Positions 44,707 to 53,937 of a DNA stretch of 64,000 bases are shown here, piece by piece. The DNA is from UBA7488 sp964414185 (GTDB taxonomy: Bacteria; Pseudomonadota; Alphaproteobacteria; CAAHEQ01; UBA3637): contig CAYPVK010000005.1 in the NCBI GenBank assembly GCA_964414185.1, positions 34,305 through 98,304 of the forward strand. Reading direction: 5' to 3'. The position numbers and the translations under genes are program-made. Within the stretch, counting starts at the first letter, position 1. Each line of letters begins with the position of its first letter. Below the pieces are notes generated by a model. The model was not told the DNA's origin. It did no database searches and was given only the letters and a program-made list of their open reading frames with translations.

Positions 44707-45531
44707 ATGCAAAAACAAATTAAATTAAATAATATCGTTTTTTCAAATGAAGCACCGTTTGTTTTAATCGCAGGCCCTTGCCAAATGGAAAGTGCCGCGC
44801 ATGGCATGGAAATGGCTTCGGCCTTACAGGAAATGACAAACAAGCTTGGATTGGGATTTGTTTTTAAAGCCAGTTTTGACAAGGCCAATCGCACCAGCGT
44901 AAATGGCAAACGCGGTATGGGGTTGGAAGCCGGATTGCAAGCTTTTGCCGATATTAAGGCCAAATTGGGATGCGCCGTTATTACGGATATTCACGAACCA
45001 TGGCAATGTGCGCCGGCGGCGGAAGTCATGGATATTTTGCAAATTCCCGCTTTTTTATGCCGCCAAACGGATTTATTGTTGGCTGCCGGCAAAACGGGCA
45101 AAATCATTAATGTAAAAAAAGGGCAATTTTTGGCACCTTGGGACATGAAAAACGTCGCCGCTAAAATTGCCAGTACGGGTAATGAAAATATTTTATTGAC
45201 AGAACGCGGGGTATCATTCGGTTACAATACATTGGTTGTGGATATGCGTTCGTTGCCGATTATGAAACAAACAGGCTATCCGGTTATTTTTGACGCAACG
45301 CATTCGGTGCAACAACCGGGCGGGCAGGGGACTTCCAGTGGCGGACAGCGTGAATTTGCGCCCATTTTGGCAAACGCGGCCATCACGACGGGAATTGCGG
45401 GAATATTTATCGAAACGCATGAAACACCCGATACGGCCCCGTCGGACGGTCCGAATATGATACCTTTGAAAGAGTTGGAAGGCGTTTTAAGAAAACTTAT
45501 GCAATATGATGCGATTGCAAAGGGGAAATAG
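44707..45531 (+). CDS. kdsA: KDO-8-phosphate synthase
   Basis: Condenses PEP and arabinose-5-phosphate to KDO-8-phosphate for lipopolysaccharide inner core. 274 residues: LIAGPCQMESAAHGMEMA, FKASFDKANRTSVNGKRGMG (substrate-binding signature), TDIHEPWQC, VKKGQFLAPWDM, FDATHSVQQPGG and GIFIETHETPD. The conserved Asn after FKASFDKA (KANRTS) and Cys11-equivalent distinguish metal dependence types; here CQMES is present. Confidence 0.96.
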   Translation: MQKQIKLNNIVFSNEAPFVLIAGPCQMESAAHGMEMASALQEMTNKLGLGFVFKASFDKANRTSVNGKRGMGLEAGLQAFADIKAKLGCAVITDIHEPWQCAPAAEVMDILQIPAFLCRQTDLLLAAGKTGKIINVKKGQFLAPWDMKNVAAKIASTGNENILLTERGVSFGYNTLVVDMRSLPIMKQTGYPVIFDATHSVQQPGGQGTSSGGQREFAPILANAAITTGIAGIFIETHETPDTAPSDGPNMIPLKELEGVLRKLMQYDAIAKGK

Positions 45532-45570
45532 AATTTTTTGATAATTAGTTAAAAAAAAGGGAAAAAGAAA

Positions 45571-45594
45571 ATGGCTGAACATGAACGCAAATAA
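45571..45594 (+). other. Seven-codon open frame upstream of eno
   Basis: ATG GCT GAA CAT GAA CGC AAA stop, preceded by AAAGGGAAAAAGAAA. It begins with the same three codons as eno itself (MAE). Could be a leader peptide or a remnant of a duplicated eno start; no expression evidence. Confidence 0.25.
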
Positions 45595-45688
45595 ACTTAA
45601 TGAGGTGCGTTGTCAGCAGCGAAGTTAGGGAATATGGTTTATGTTCGGATAAGGTTAAATCTCAAACAGCATATGAAAGGAAAATAAA

Positions 45689-46972
45689 ATGGCTGAAATT
45701 ATTGATTTAATGGCAAGAGAAATTATTGATTCACGCGGCAACCCGACGGTTGAAGTCGATGTCGTATTGGATGACGGTTCGTTCGGGCGTGCATCTGTGC
45801 CGAGCGGTGCTTCAACGGGTGTTCACGAAGCGGTTGAATTGCGCGACGGCGACAAAGCCCGTTTCGGCGGCAAAGGCGTTTTAAAGGCTGTCAATAATGT
45901 CAACACGGAAATCTATGACGCTATTGTCGGATTTGATGCGGCTGAACAAGAAGAAATCGATGCCGAAATGATTGCTTTGGACGGCACGGAAAACAAAGGC
46001 CGTTTGGGCGCAAACGCTATTTTGGGCGTTTCTTTGGCCATTGCCAAAGCCTCGGCCGATTCAGCAGGTTTGCCGCTTTACCGTTATATCGGCGGCACGG
46101 CTGCCCGTGTTTTGCCGGTTCCGATGATGAACATCATCAATGGCGGACAACATGCCGACAATCCGATTGATATTCAAGAATTCATGATTATGCCCGTCGG
46201 CGCGACTTCCATTGCCGAAGCGATTCGCATGGGCAGTGAAGTTTTCCACGCTTTGCGCGCTAACCTGAAAAAAGCCGGCATGAACACCAACGTCGGTGAT
46301 GAAGGCGGGTTTGCCCCGAACATCGGTTCAGCCAAAGAAGCGTTGGATTTCATCGTTGAATCCATTAAAACAGCAGGATACAAACCGGGCGAAGATGTTG
46401 TGCTGGCTTTGGATGCCGCTTCTTCCGAATTTTACAAAGACGGCAAATATGTCATGGAAGGCGAAGGCAAAACATTTACTTCAGCCGAACTTGTCAAATA
46501 CTATGAAGATTTGGTCAACAACTATCCGATTAAATCCATTGAAGACGGTATGGCCGAAGATGATTGGGAAGGTTGGGATTTGCTCACAAAAACATTGGGC
46601 GACCGTATCCAACTCGTCGGCGACGATTTGTTCGTAACCAACACGAAACGTTTGGAAATGGGTGTTGATAAAGGCGTTGCCAATTCAATCTTGGTCAAAG
46701 TCAACCAAATCGGTTCCTTGTCCGAAACATTGGCGGCCGTTCAAATGGCTCAACGCGCCGGTTATACCGCCGTCTTGTCTCACCGTTCCGGTGAAACGGA
46801 AGATGCCACAATCGCTGACATCGCCGTTGCCACCAACTGCGGTCAAATCAAAACGGGTTCTATGTCCAGAACAGACCGTTTGGCCAAATACAATCAATTG
46901 ATTCGTATTGAACAAGAATTGGGTGATACGGCTGTTTATGCAGGCAAGTCCATTTTCAAAAATAAAAAATAA
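45689..46972 (+). CDS. eno: Enolase
   Basis: Interconverts 2-phosphoglycerate and phosphoenolpyruvate; also part of RNA degradosomes in some bacteria. 427 residues. Signatures: EIIDSRGNPTVEVDVVLDDG, MNIINGGQHADNPIDIQEFM, NVGDEGGFAPN, the metal-binding ALDAASSEF, IKSIEDGMAEDDWEGW, LVGDDLFVTN and SHRSGETEDATIAD. ATG at 45689 after GAAAGGAAAATAAA. A long hairpin follows within 25 bases. Confidence 0.98.
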   Translation: MAEIIDLMAREIIDSRGNPTVEVDVVLDDGSFGRASVPSGASTGVHEAVELRDGDKARFGGKGVLKAVNNVNTEIYDAIVGFDAAEQEEIDAEMIALDGTENKGRLGANAILGVSLAIAKASADSAGLPLYRYIGGTAARVLPVPMMNIINGGQHADNPIDIQEFMIMPVGATSIAEAIRMGSEVFHALRANLKKAGMNTNVGDEGGFAPNIGSAKEALDFIVESIKTAGYKPGEDVVLALDAASSEFYKDGKYVMEGEGKTFTSAELVKYYEDLVNNYPIKSIEDGMAEDDWEGWDLLTKTLGDRIQLVGDDLFVTNTKRLEMGVDKGVANSILVKVNQIGSLSETLAAVQMAQRAGYTAVLSHRSGETEDATIADIAVATNCGQIKTGSMSRTDRLAKYNQLIRIEQELGDTAVYAGKSIFKNKK

Positions 46973-46993
46973 TTTAAAGCACTCATTAACGTC

Positions 46994-47043
46994 GAAGATG
47001 CGTATCACTCATGTAGTAAGTCTACATGAGGACCCGCATCTTC
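46994..47043 (+). repeat. Two-tier hairpin after eno
   Basis: Outer stem GAAGATGCG / CGCATCTTC and inner stem CTCATGTAG / CTACATGAG, separated by small internal loops, 50 bases in all. Only TAGTTTC follows, so it may be a terminator-independent mRNA 3' end, a REP-like element or a transcription pause. Confidence 0.6.
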
Positions 47044-47093
47044 TAGTTTCTAATCACTTTAAATTACTTTTTTATCCTTAAATAATTCCTGCT

Positions 47094-47142
47094 CAAACCC
47101 CGCTCTTATGTACTTAATTATGTACACTATGAGCGGGGTTTG
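47094..47142 (+). terminator. Long GC-rich hairpin downstream of eno
   Basis: CAAACCCCGCTC pairs with GAGCGGGGTTTG (12 bp), with TGTAC elements in the loop. TTTGATAAAATTATTTTTTTT follows. Likely the main terminator for eno. Confidence 0.6.
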
Positions 47143-47326
47143 TTTGATAAAATTATTTTTTTTTTAAATTGGATGGATTAAAGTTGTTTAATAGGGGAAC
47201 GGTGCCTTTAGACAAGTTTTTTTCCGATAAATTTTGTCGAATTATTAAAATGGTTTTTATCATACTTTTTACGTGCAAATAGTGCATTAGTTTATTATAC
47301 TTATTTAAACAACAAAAGGATAATAT

Positions 47327-47401
47327 ATGTCTACTGTCGGAATTATCGCACTGACAATTGTCAATGCCGTTTTGGCGGTTATTATTGCGGTTCATGGATA
47401 A
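47327..47401 (+). CDS. 24-residue single-helix membrane peptide
   Basis: MSTVGIIALTIVNAVLAVII then AVHG and a TAA stop. A GGATAATATATG ribosome site (AAAAGGA, 6-9 bases upstream) supports translation. The whole peptide is one hydrophobic helix with a His-Gly tail, the size range of type I toxins and small membrane regulators. A TATACT -10-like element at 47296-47301 lies just upstream. No antisense RNA was identified. It is not a known family to me. Confidence 0.45.
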   Translation: MSTVGIIALTIVNAVLAVIIAVHG

Positions 47402-47494
47402 TGCTTGTTGAAAAAACAACTTGAATAACCTATATATCAGCTTGCAGTTGATAGAATGGCTGTTTAAAGAAAATCAACAAAAATCGGAGGGCAT

Positions 47495-48058
47495 ATGGCA
47501 AAAATCAATCAGGTTATCAGTGATGGCGGCATCGTTGTTTTCCCCACTGAAACGGTATACGGGTTGGGATGTGATGCGACAAATGAAAACGTCGTCGCGC
47601 GTATTTATAAACTTAAAAAGCGTGATAATAAACCTTTAAGCATTATTGTGCCCGATTTGGCAACAGCCAAAAAATATGCTTTATTTTCTCCGCGCGAAGA
47701 AGCTTTGGCACGCCAATATTGGCCCGGCCCGTTGACTTTGATTTTAAAAAAACGCACCGGCACGGATTTGGCCGACGGCATAACATTAGGCAGTGCCAAT
47801 ATCGGAATTCGTATTCCGGCATATCCGCCGTTATTGGATGTTATGGTTGAAACGGGCAAAGTGTTGGTCGCTACCGGTGTCAACAATTCGGGCGAAAAAG
47901 AATATTTGACGGCTGAAGAGATTCGCCAAGCTTTTCCAAAGGGTATAGATTATATTTGGGAAGATGACGCAGCCATTAACGGAGAGGCTTCCACGGTCGT
48001 ATTTGTAAAGGATGAACAACCGGCGATTATCCGCCAAGGTGCTCTAAAGATTAAATAA
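47495..48058 (+). CDS. tsaC: Threonylcarbamoyl-AMP synthase (TsaC/Sua5 core)
   Basis: First step of the t6A tRNA modification. 187 residues, the short form without the Sua5 C-terminal domain: GGIVVFPTETVYGLGCDATN, KLKKRDNKPLSIIV, QYWPGPLTLILKK, NIGIRIPAYPPL and the nucleotide-binding end INGEASTVVFV followed by IIRQGALKI. ATCGGAGGGCAT ribosome site. Confidence 0.92.
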   Translation: MAKINQVISDGGIVVFPTETVYGLGCDATNENVVARIYKLKKRDNKPLSIIVPDLATAKKYALFSPREEALARQYWPGPLTLILKKRTGTDLADGITLGSANIGIRIPAYPPLLDVMVETGKVLVATGVNNSGEKEYLTAEEIRQAFPKGIDYIWEDDAAINGEASTVVFVKDEQPAIIRQGALKIK

Positions 48059-48112
48059 GGTATTGCCGTACTGGCAGAAAGTTTGGCGCAAATGCTTTTA
48101 TAGGGGAAAATA

Positions 48113-49129
48113 TTATCTCGAATTTTCGCGTAAAACGGGTCGCCCCTTAAAAAAATAAGGCCTGTAGCGCATTTCGGGCGTTGTATATCCGTCGTTCGGG
48201 CGATTTGCCAAACGTTCCGTGATAAGGGGTTTAAATTTTTTGTCAAAAAGATTTGAAGCTGTTTTGAGAGCATGAGCAGAGACTTGAACAGGATTTTCGT
48301 ATGCTTTGTAAACTTCATCTTGTCCGGAAAAAATTTTAAACAGCTGAGCCAATTGCATATCGCGTACCAAATTGATATCAATGAATATCGGAATCTTTTT
48401 TTCCAGCGAATTATAATGTTCGACAATTTTTTCGGTTAATACCCACGGCAAAACGTCTGGTTTATTTACAGTGGGTGCAAAATCGGCATAAATATCTTGG
48501 CAGCAAATCATTTGCCCGAAATCAATAACGGATACTTTTTGGGTGTTTTTATCGTATAAAATGTTTTCGGAACGTAAATCATCGTGTGCGATTGATTGCG
48601 TTTGACCGATAAAGTCCAATTTATAAACATCCATAACCTTTTGATAAACCGATGCCATTTCAGAACCGGTTATTTTTTCAATATTTTTATCGAAACGCCA
48701 ATCCGAAAAATTGCTTCTTGGTTTTACATTTTCTTCAATCGACAAACGGCTTTGATGCATTTCATTGAGAAAGACTGCGATATTTTGGGCAATTTTGTTT
48801 TGTTCCGCCGGGGTAAGCGAAGCATACAATTTTGATGTTAATTGTTCGCCCGATGCGTATTCTTCAATGACATAATTTGAACTTTTTTTTAAGATTTTGG
48901 GAATAAAAACGGGCACATTCAAATTTTCGATGCTTTTTAACCCTTCGCAAGCAAAATCCATTTCATCTTGCCAACGTTCTTTGCTTATTCCTTGTCGCGG
49001 GCGTTTGATTACGATGGGCATACCGTCTTTTTCGGTTAAATAAGCGGTGGAAAAATATCCTTTTCCCAAAAATTTTTCTTCTTTTTCGGAATGTTGTTTT
49101 CTTTTTAAAATTTGAATCAATTTGGACAT
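48113..49129 (-). CDS. APH-like phosphotransferase A
   Basis: 338 residues from the ATG at 49129. Protein-kinase-like/aminoglycoside phosphotransferase fold: glycine loop FLGKGYFSTAYLTEK, ATP-binding Lys in PIVIKRPRQG, VIEEYASGEQL, catalytic loop SIAHDDLRSENILYDK and the metal-binding KVSVIDFGQM. The C-terminal region (MRYRPYFFKGRP tail) is unlike drug kinases. The substrate is unknown; a choline-, fructosamine- or sugar-kinase-like role is as likely as resistance. It lies next to its paralogue. Confidence 0.78.
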   Translation of the reverse strand: MSKLIQILKRKQHSEKEEKFLGKGYFSTAYLTEKDGMPIVIKRPRQGISKERWQDEMDFACEGLKSIENLNVPVFIPKILKKSSNYVIEEYASGEQLTSKLYASLTPAEQNKIAQNIAVFLNEMHQSRLSIEENVKPRSNFSDWRFDKNIEKITGSEMASVYQKVMDVYKLDFIGQTQSIAHDDLRSENILYDKNTQKVSVIDFGQMICCQDIYADFAPTVNKPDVLPWVLTEKIVEHYNSLEKKIPIFIDINLVRDMQLAQLFKIFSGQDEVYKAYENPVQVSAHALKTASNLFDKKFKPLITERLANRPNDGYTTPEMRYRPYFFKGRPVLRENSR

Positions 49130-49233
49130 GTTTTTTATCCGTTTGCGTTTATAAATTTTATTATAACATAACAAACGGATTTTGTCATAAAATTTTAAAT
49201 TTGTTTCGAAAACTTTTTTGTTATGGAAAATGT

Positions 49234-50292
49234 TTATTCGCGTATACGCACATAAGATTTATACCGTTGAATAATGTTTTGTTGCAGATTGTGCGTTTTG
49301 CAAATGCCGATACGGTTACCCAAGCGTTCGTTAATTAACGGTTTAAATTCATTTTCATAAAATTCGGATGCTTGTTGCACCGTTTGTTCGGGAATATCGC
49401 CGATTTGCACGTTGCCTTGATAGGTATTGAAAGAAGTTCCCGATGCCGTATGAAAAATTCGAGGCAATTCCAAATTTGATTTAAAAATTTTACATTCAAA
49501 TAATTTTAAGATTTGTTGGATTTGTAAATCTCGAACCAATTCCATGTCAATATGGACAGGCATTTTTTTATCAAGGCTGTTATAAATTTTAATGATTTTT
49601 TGTGTTAATTCCCAAGGTAACAAGCCCGCTTTGCTGATGGTCGGAGCAAAATCGTAATATAAGTCCTTATCATTGCCCGCTTCGCCGAAATCAATAATTT
49701 TCACCCTTTTTGTGCTCATGTCATAAAGTACGTTGCCGGGCCGTAAATCTTGGTGCGTGTAAGCAATATGCTTGCCCAAATGTTTCGTATCGTAAATATG
49801 GTGCATATTTGATTGAAACAAATCCCAATCTTTATTGCCGATTGCATATCGGATAATTGCGCTGCTGGCGTATCCCAACGGTTCGGGGGTAACCGGCACT
49901 TTATTTTCGATTGTTTCCAAATGAAATTGGTGTAATGTATTCAAAAAAACGGCAATATCATAGGCAATTTGATTTTGTTCTTGTTTCGGCAAAGAAGCAT
50001 ATAAAAGGTTAGTCAACGGTTGACCGGGTAAATAATTTTCAATTAACGTATTGTCTTGAAAAGATTCTATTTCGGCAGTTTGAACCGGCGTATTGAATTC
50101 GCGGAGTACTTTTTGCATATCATAAGCTTTTTGAGCCGATTCGCGCCACGGAATAATCATTTGTTCGTTTTTGGGTTTTTTGACGGCATATGCTTTATCG
50201 CCCGTCTCATAAACATTGACTACGCTGAAATTTCCAAGGAATTGATGGGTTCGTTTGTATCCTTTTAAAATTAAAAAATTTTCGGAAATCAT
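49234..50292 (-). CDS. APH-like phosphotransferase B (paralogue)
   Basis: 352 residues, same architecture as the next gene on this strand: AYAVKKPKNEQM, LIENYLPGQPLTNLLYASLP, catalytic YTHQDLRPGNVLYDM and KIIDFGEAGNDKDLYYDFAP. Shared unusual blocks in both proteins (Y-DFAPT, LPWxLTxKI, PLIxERLxNR) show tandem duplication. Both lack signal peptides, so they act in the cytoplasm. Transcribed away from tsaC. Confidence 0.78.
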   Translation of the reverse strand: MISENFLILKGYKRTHQFLGNFSVVNVYETGDKAYAVKKPKNEQMIIPWRESAQKAYDMQKVLREFNTPVQTAEIESFQDNTLIENYLPGQPLTNLLYASLPKQEQNQIAYDIAVFLNTLHQFHLETIENKVPVTPEPLGYASSAIIRYAIGNKDWDLFQSNMHHIYDTKHLGKHIAYTHQDLRPGNVLYDMSTKRVKIIDFGEAGNDKDLYYDFAPTISKAGLLPWELTQKIIKIYNSLDKKMPVHIDMELVRDLQIQQILKLFECKIFKSNLELPRIFHTASGTSFNTYQGNVQIGDIPEQTVQQASEFYENEFKPLINERLGNRIGICKTHNLQQNIIQRYKSYVRIRE

Positions 50293-50414
50293 GATGCCTC
50301 TTTTATTGACAAGAAAATATTATATACGAAGGACGATATTTTGTCAAAAAACTTTTAAAACGATAAGGGAAGCTTGCATTCTTGATGATTATTACGGACG
50401 GATATTTTTATAAA

Positions 50415-50439
50415 CAAAAACGCCCCGTAAAGGGGCGTT
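50415..50439 (-). terminator. Terminator of the pilus operon
   Basis: Minus strand ACGCCCC, short loop, GGGGCGT, then TTTTTGTTT, 20 bases after the pilR stop. Confidence 0.85.
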
Positions 50440-50459
50440 CCCGTATTTTGCCGCAGTTG

Positions 50460-51599
50460 TTACGAACCCAACCCCATGCCGGACACCATTTGGTCTTGCA
50501 TGGCGAACGTTCCCATAACCACCCATGCGATAATGGTCGCAATCATCAAAATCGCGATACCGTTTAACACGGCGGCTTTTTGTTCAATATCTTGAACCGA
50601 AGATTCCAACCAATCGTCGGACAAGTGTTCCAATGCTTCGGGGAAGTTATCCAATTCGGCGTAAATGCGCAAATCGCCGACAACTTCTTCATCCGGAAAG
50701 CCTTGGCCCGTTTTATAAAGTGCATCGCCCAAGTTATCACCGTTGTTGACGAAAATCAATGCTCTGTCAATTCGGTAAAGCAAATATGGCGATGCGTCAG
50801 AGCGCAAAGACCGCAATGCTTTGGAAACAGGCGTGCCGGCCTTAACCAAAGCCGCCAAAGAAAGCAACCAACCCACGCCGATAAAAATACGGTAAATGGA
50901 CCACGGCGGAAATTTATCGAAGTTTTTACGCATACCCGATTTCCAACGCGGAAAAGTTAAAACGATAACCGTAAAAATAATCGGCAACGTGGCAAACAAA
51001 ATAACAGGGTGTTGGTCCACAAAATTTGACAAGCCGACCAAAGAACCGGCCAACCCCGTCCAAATCAATGTCGGAACAGCGTCTACCATCGGCGGCACCA
51101 TGAATTTGCCGACACCCCAAATCAAGAAAATAACCATGACCATCAAGAACATCGGATAACCCACGGCATTATAAACGGGAGCTTTCATCCGATTCATCCC
51201 TTCCACCACTTTAATGGTGTTGGCAATGGCTTCTTCCAAATTGGCGACATCACCGACGGACAGCATCAAAATTTCGGTTGACGGTGCCCAACCGCGCAAC
51301 GCAACCGAAAAAGATTCACCGTTTTGGATTTTTTTCATCCATTCGGCAACGGCAATTGCCATCGTATCATCGGGTGATTTACCGTCTTTTGAAGCAATTT
51401 GATACATGCGGTCCAATGCATCCATCAAAGAGAATCTGTTTTTCAATAAGGCTCTGAGCTTTTTGTAAAAGGCCAAACGATCGCTTGTATACATACGAAC
51501 CGTGGTACGCGCGTACCAATAATTGAGTACGTTCGTTCGGCTCATCCCCTTTTGAGCGATTTTACTGCGGCTGGATTTCGGCGGTTGCATTTCGGCCAT
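50460..51599 (-). CDS. pilR: Type IVb pilus inner-membrane platform protein (PilR/GspF family)
   Basis: 379 residues. Two T2SSF domains: the first around YKKLRALLKNRFSLMDALDRM and the second SLAALVKAGTPVSKALRSL with DNFPEALEHLSDDWLESS. About three membrane helices (YPMFLMVMVIFLIWGVGKFM, VILFATLPIIFTVIVL, AVLNGIAILMIATIIAWVVM). The platform anchors the ATPase and pulls pilins into the filament. Last gene of the operon, 14 bases after pilQ; symbol follows R64 thin-pilus naming. Confidence 0.85.
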   Translation of the reverse strand: MAEMQPPKSSRSKIAQKGMSRTNVLNYWYARTTVRMYTSDRLAFYKKLRALLKNRFSLMDALDRMYQIASKDGKSPDDTMAIAVAEWMKKIQNGESFSVALRGWAPSTEILMLSVGDVANLEEAIANTIKVVEGMNRMKAPVYNAVGYPMFLMVMVIFLIWGVGKFMVPPMVDAVPTLIWTGLAGSLVGLSNFVDQHPVILFATLPIIFTVIVLTFPRWKSGMRKNFDKFPPWSIYRIFIGVGWLLSLAALVKAGTPVSKALRSLRSDASPYLLYRIDRALIFVNNGDNLGDALYKTGQGFPDEEVVGDLRIYAELDNFPEALEHLSDDWLESSVQDIEQKAAVLNGIAILMIATIIAWVVMGTFAMQDQMVSGMGLGS

Positions 51600-51613
51600 C
51601 GGTCAAACTCCTT

Positions 51614-53911
51614 TTAAACTGTAACGTCATTGAATAAACCTGTCCATCTTTCGACTTCGTCAATGTCAATGACCCCTTTTAACATGCGTGCTTGGGCTGC
51701 TTCACGCAATGTGTGCCCGTTTAATTCCGTTACCCAATAATCCATGGCTTTTTTGGATTCGCCGCGGATCATCAAATCCAAGAATGTTGCGTCGGGCAAC
51801 AAAAATTCGCCCACGACGGTTCGCCCTTTCACACCGCGATATTCACAATGCTTACAACCCGGACCCCTTAAATACGATAATTCAACCCCCATGTCGCCAT
51901 ACGCTTGGCGCAAACGTTGTACCGCCGGATTATCTAAACGGTCCTTTGCCCGGATACGGCAGTAAGGGCAAATTTTACGGAACAAACGTTGAGACAACAT
52001 CCCTTTCATAATACTCGGGTCTTGCAATTTAAAATCTTCCACGCCCATATCTTTTAAACGCATCATAATAGCCGGTGCCGAATTGGCGTGCAAAGTCGTC
52101 CAAACGCTGTGACCCGACAAAGCTCCGCGGAAAGCCAAGTCCGCCGCGGCCAATGTACGAATTTCCCCAATCATCAATGCATCCGGGTCAGAACGCAAAG
52201 CGGCCGCCAAAGCTTTAGTAAATTCGCGGTCTTTAGCCTCTTCGGATGTTGCATTGGTCACGGGCATTTGGCGAGCACCCGGAATCGGGTATTCCGGCGG
52301 GTCTTCCACCGTAATCAGGTTGAGTTCGTAATTGCGTTCTTGCAACATTGAAATCATATTGCGTTGCAATGTTGTCGATTTACCGGAACCCGTCGGGCCG
52401 GCTACAATAACCATGCCGGTCGGAATAGCACGCATCCGATAAAATAATTCCGTTTCTTGCGGTTCAAAACCCAAAACGCTTAAATCACCGGCCGATTCGG
52501 CGTTGTCTTCATCATACAACAAACGCATAACAACATAACGCGTACCGAATGCAATCGGGTTAAATTGTAAACGAATACCTTGTACGTTGCGTGGCAAAGT
52601 CAATTTGCCGTTTGAGCCGCGCAATGCCGTTTTTCCGACTTTTTGTGCAGCTTGATATTCATTTTGCGCGTAGTTGGCATCCGAAATATCGGCGGATGCA
52701 AATGCTGCGCGGACAAAGCTTTCACCCCAATCGCGATTATATTCCATTTCCGTTTGCATCAAACCGTTCATACGGAACATGACGGTCGTGTGGTCGGCCA
52801 CAACAATGTGAATATCCGAAATGTGGTTAGCAGCGGCTTTTGAAACAATCGTTACAAAGTCGCGTTGCATACGTGCTTGTTCTTGATTGGTTTCTTCCAC
52901 GTCCGCCGGTGTTTTGGACCGCATTTTGCCGGCGTATTCGTAAATGTTGTTGATGACAACTTGGGGAACATATTCGGGTTGCCCGATTTGCAAACGGCGA
53001 CGGCGCGTATCGGTTACGAACAACAGCGGCGGTCCGTCATATTTATGATTTTCGGCAACAAAAAAACGTCCGTTTGAAAAAAGTGCCAACATCGACCGTG
53101 TCGTATCGGATATGACATATGATCCGCCCGGTGCCGTAATACATTCGTTGCCGTTAGAAAATAATTCCTTTAGAAAATTCGATGAAGCATAATTTACTTT
53201 TTGGAGAGCATCTTCCCGCTTCAGTTGCTGAGTATTGCCTTTTTGAAGCGGCAATTGCGATTTAATGTTGTCTTTCGGTTTCGGTTGAATATTAATGCGT
53301 TCAATCGGAAACGATACTTTATCGGACGTATCTCTTGCTTGTGGGTGCAAATCCTTCGTCCGGAAATTTGTTGCTTCCCCGACGTTATTTGAAGATACAG
53401 TATCGGTGGAAATGGGATGGTCGGATTCGTTATTTGATTCGTTGGTGTTTTTGGTAAAATCGTCCGTATTTTCGGAGTCGTCTTCCGACATTTGCGGGAT
53501 AACGGGCGTAGTCGGTATGACAGGGGGCATCGGTTCATCAGGTGAATTAATCATATTTTCTCCGCTGTCCGATTCGATTGAATTTTCACCCTGTTTCGAT
53601 TGTTCGAAAACAGTATCGTCCGTTTGACGATCAGATATATTTTCGATTTCATTTTGTGTTTCGTCAAAAGAACGATTATTTTGTTCGCCGTTGTTTTCAA
53701 ACGAACCATATTCGTCCGAATCTTTCGGCAAATTGGGTTCAAAGCCGGACGATTCGTTCGTATCTCCGCCGATTTCGGGCAAAACGGGGGCATCATCCAT
53801 AAATATGGCTTCAGTATCGACAAACGCATTTTTGTCATAAAAAGAACTCCCGCGCACCGGAGACGGCACGAGTTCCGAATTTGAAGAAAGCGTTTTATCC
53901 TGTTCAGCCAA
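51614..53911 (-). CDS. pilQ: Type IVb pilus assembly ATPase (PilQ/GspE family)
   Basis: 765 residues from a TTG start at 53911 with AAGGGGG upstream. Residues 1-220 are a long acidic, Asn/Ser/Glu-rich disordered region, unusual for the family. The ATPase half has Walker A VAGPTGSGKSTTLQRN (about 500-515), the Asp box TVEDPPEYP, Walker B DPDALMIGEIR (about 575-585), WTTLHAN, and a four-Cys zinc element (CPYCRIR, CKHCEYRG, about 650-690). It powers pilus extension. Confidence 0.92.
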   Translation of the reverse strand: MAEQDKTLSSNSELVPSPVRGSSFYDKNAFVDTEAIFMDDAPVLPEIGGDTNESSGFEPNLPKDSDEYGSFENNGEQNNRSFDETQNEIENISDRQTDDTVFEQSKQGENSIESDSGENMINSPDEPMPPVIPTTPVIPQMSEDDSENTDDFTKNTNESNNESDHPISTDTVSSNNVGEATNFRTKDLHPQARDTSDKVSFPIERINIQPKPKDNIKSQLPLQKGNTQQLKREDALQKVNYASSNFLKELFSNGNECITAPGGSYVISDTTRSMLALFSNGRFFVAENHKYDGPPLLFVTDTRRRRLQIGQPEYVPQVVINNIYEYAGKMRSKTPADVEETNQEQARMQRDFVTIVSKAAANHISDIHIVVADHTTVMFRMNGLMQTEMEYNRDWGESFVRAAFASADISDANYAQNEYQAAQKVGKTALRGSNGKLTLPRNVQGIRLQFNPIAFGTRYVVMRLLYDEDNAESAGDLSVLGFEPQETELFYRMRAIPTGMVIVAGPTGSGKSTTLQRNMISMLQERNYELNLITVEDPPEYPIPGARQMPVTNATSEEAKDREFTKALAAALRSDPDALMIGEIRTLAAADLAFRGALSGHSVWTTLHANSAPAIMMRLKDMGVEDFKLQDPSIMKGMLSQRLFRKICPYCRIRAKDRLDNPAVQRLRQAYGDMGVELSYLRGPGCKHCEYRGVKGRTVVGEFLLPDATFLDLMIRGESKKAMDYWVTELNGHTLREAAQARMLKGVIDIDEVERWTGLFNDVTV

Positions 53912-53937
53912 AGATTGTTACCCCCTTAATAATATCC

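Noticed and set aside
47153..47419. 88-residue minus-strand frame after eno
   Set aside because: Low-complexity Asn/Lys-rich product, no ribosome site, and it overlaps the better-supported 24-codon plus-strand gene.
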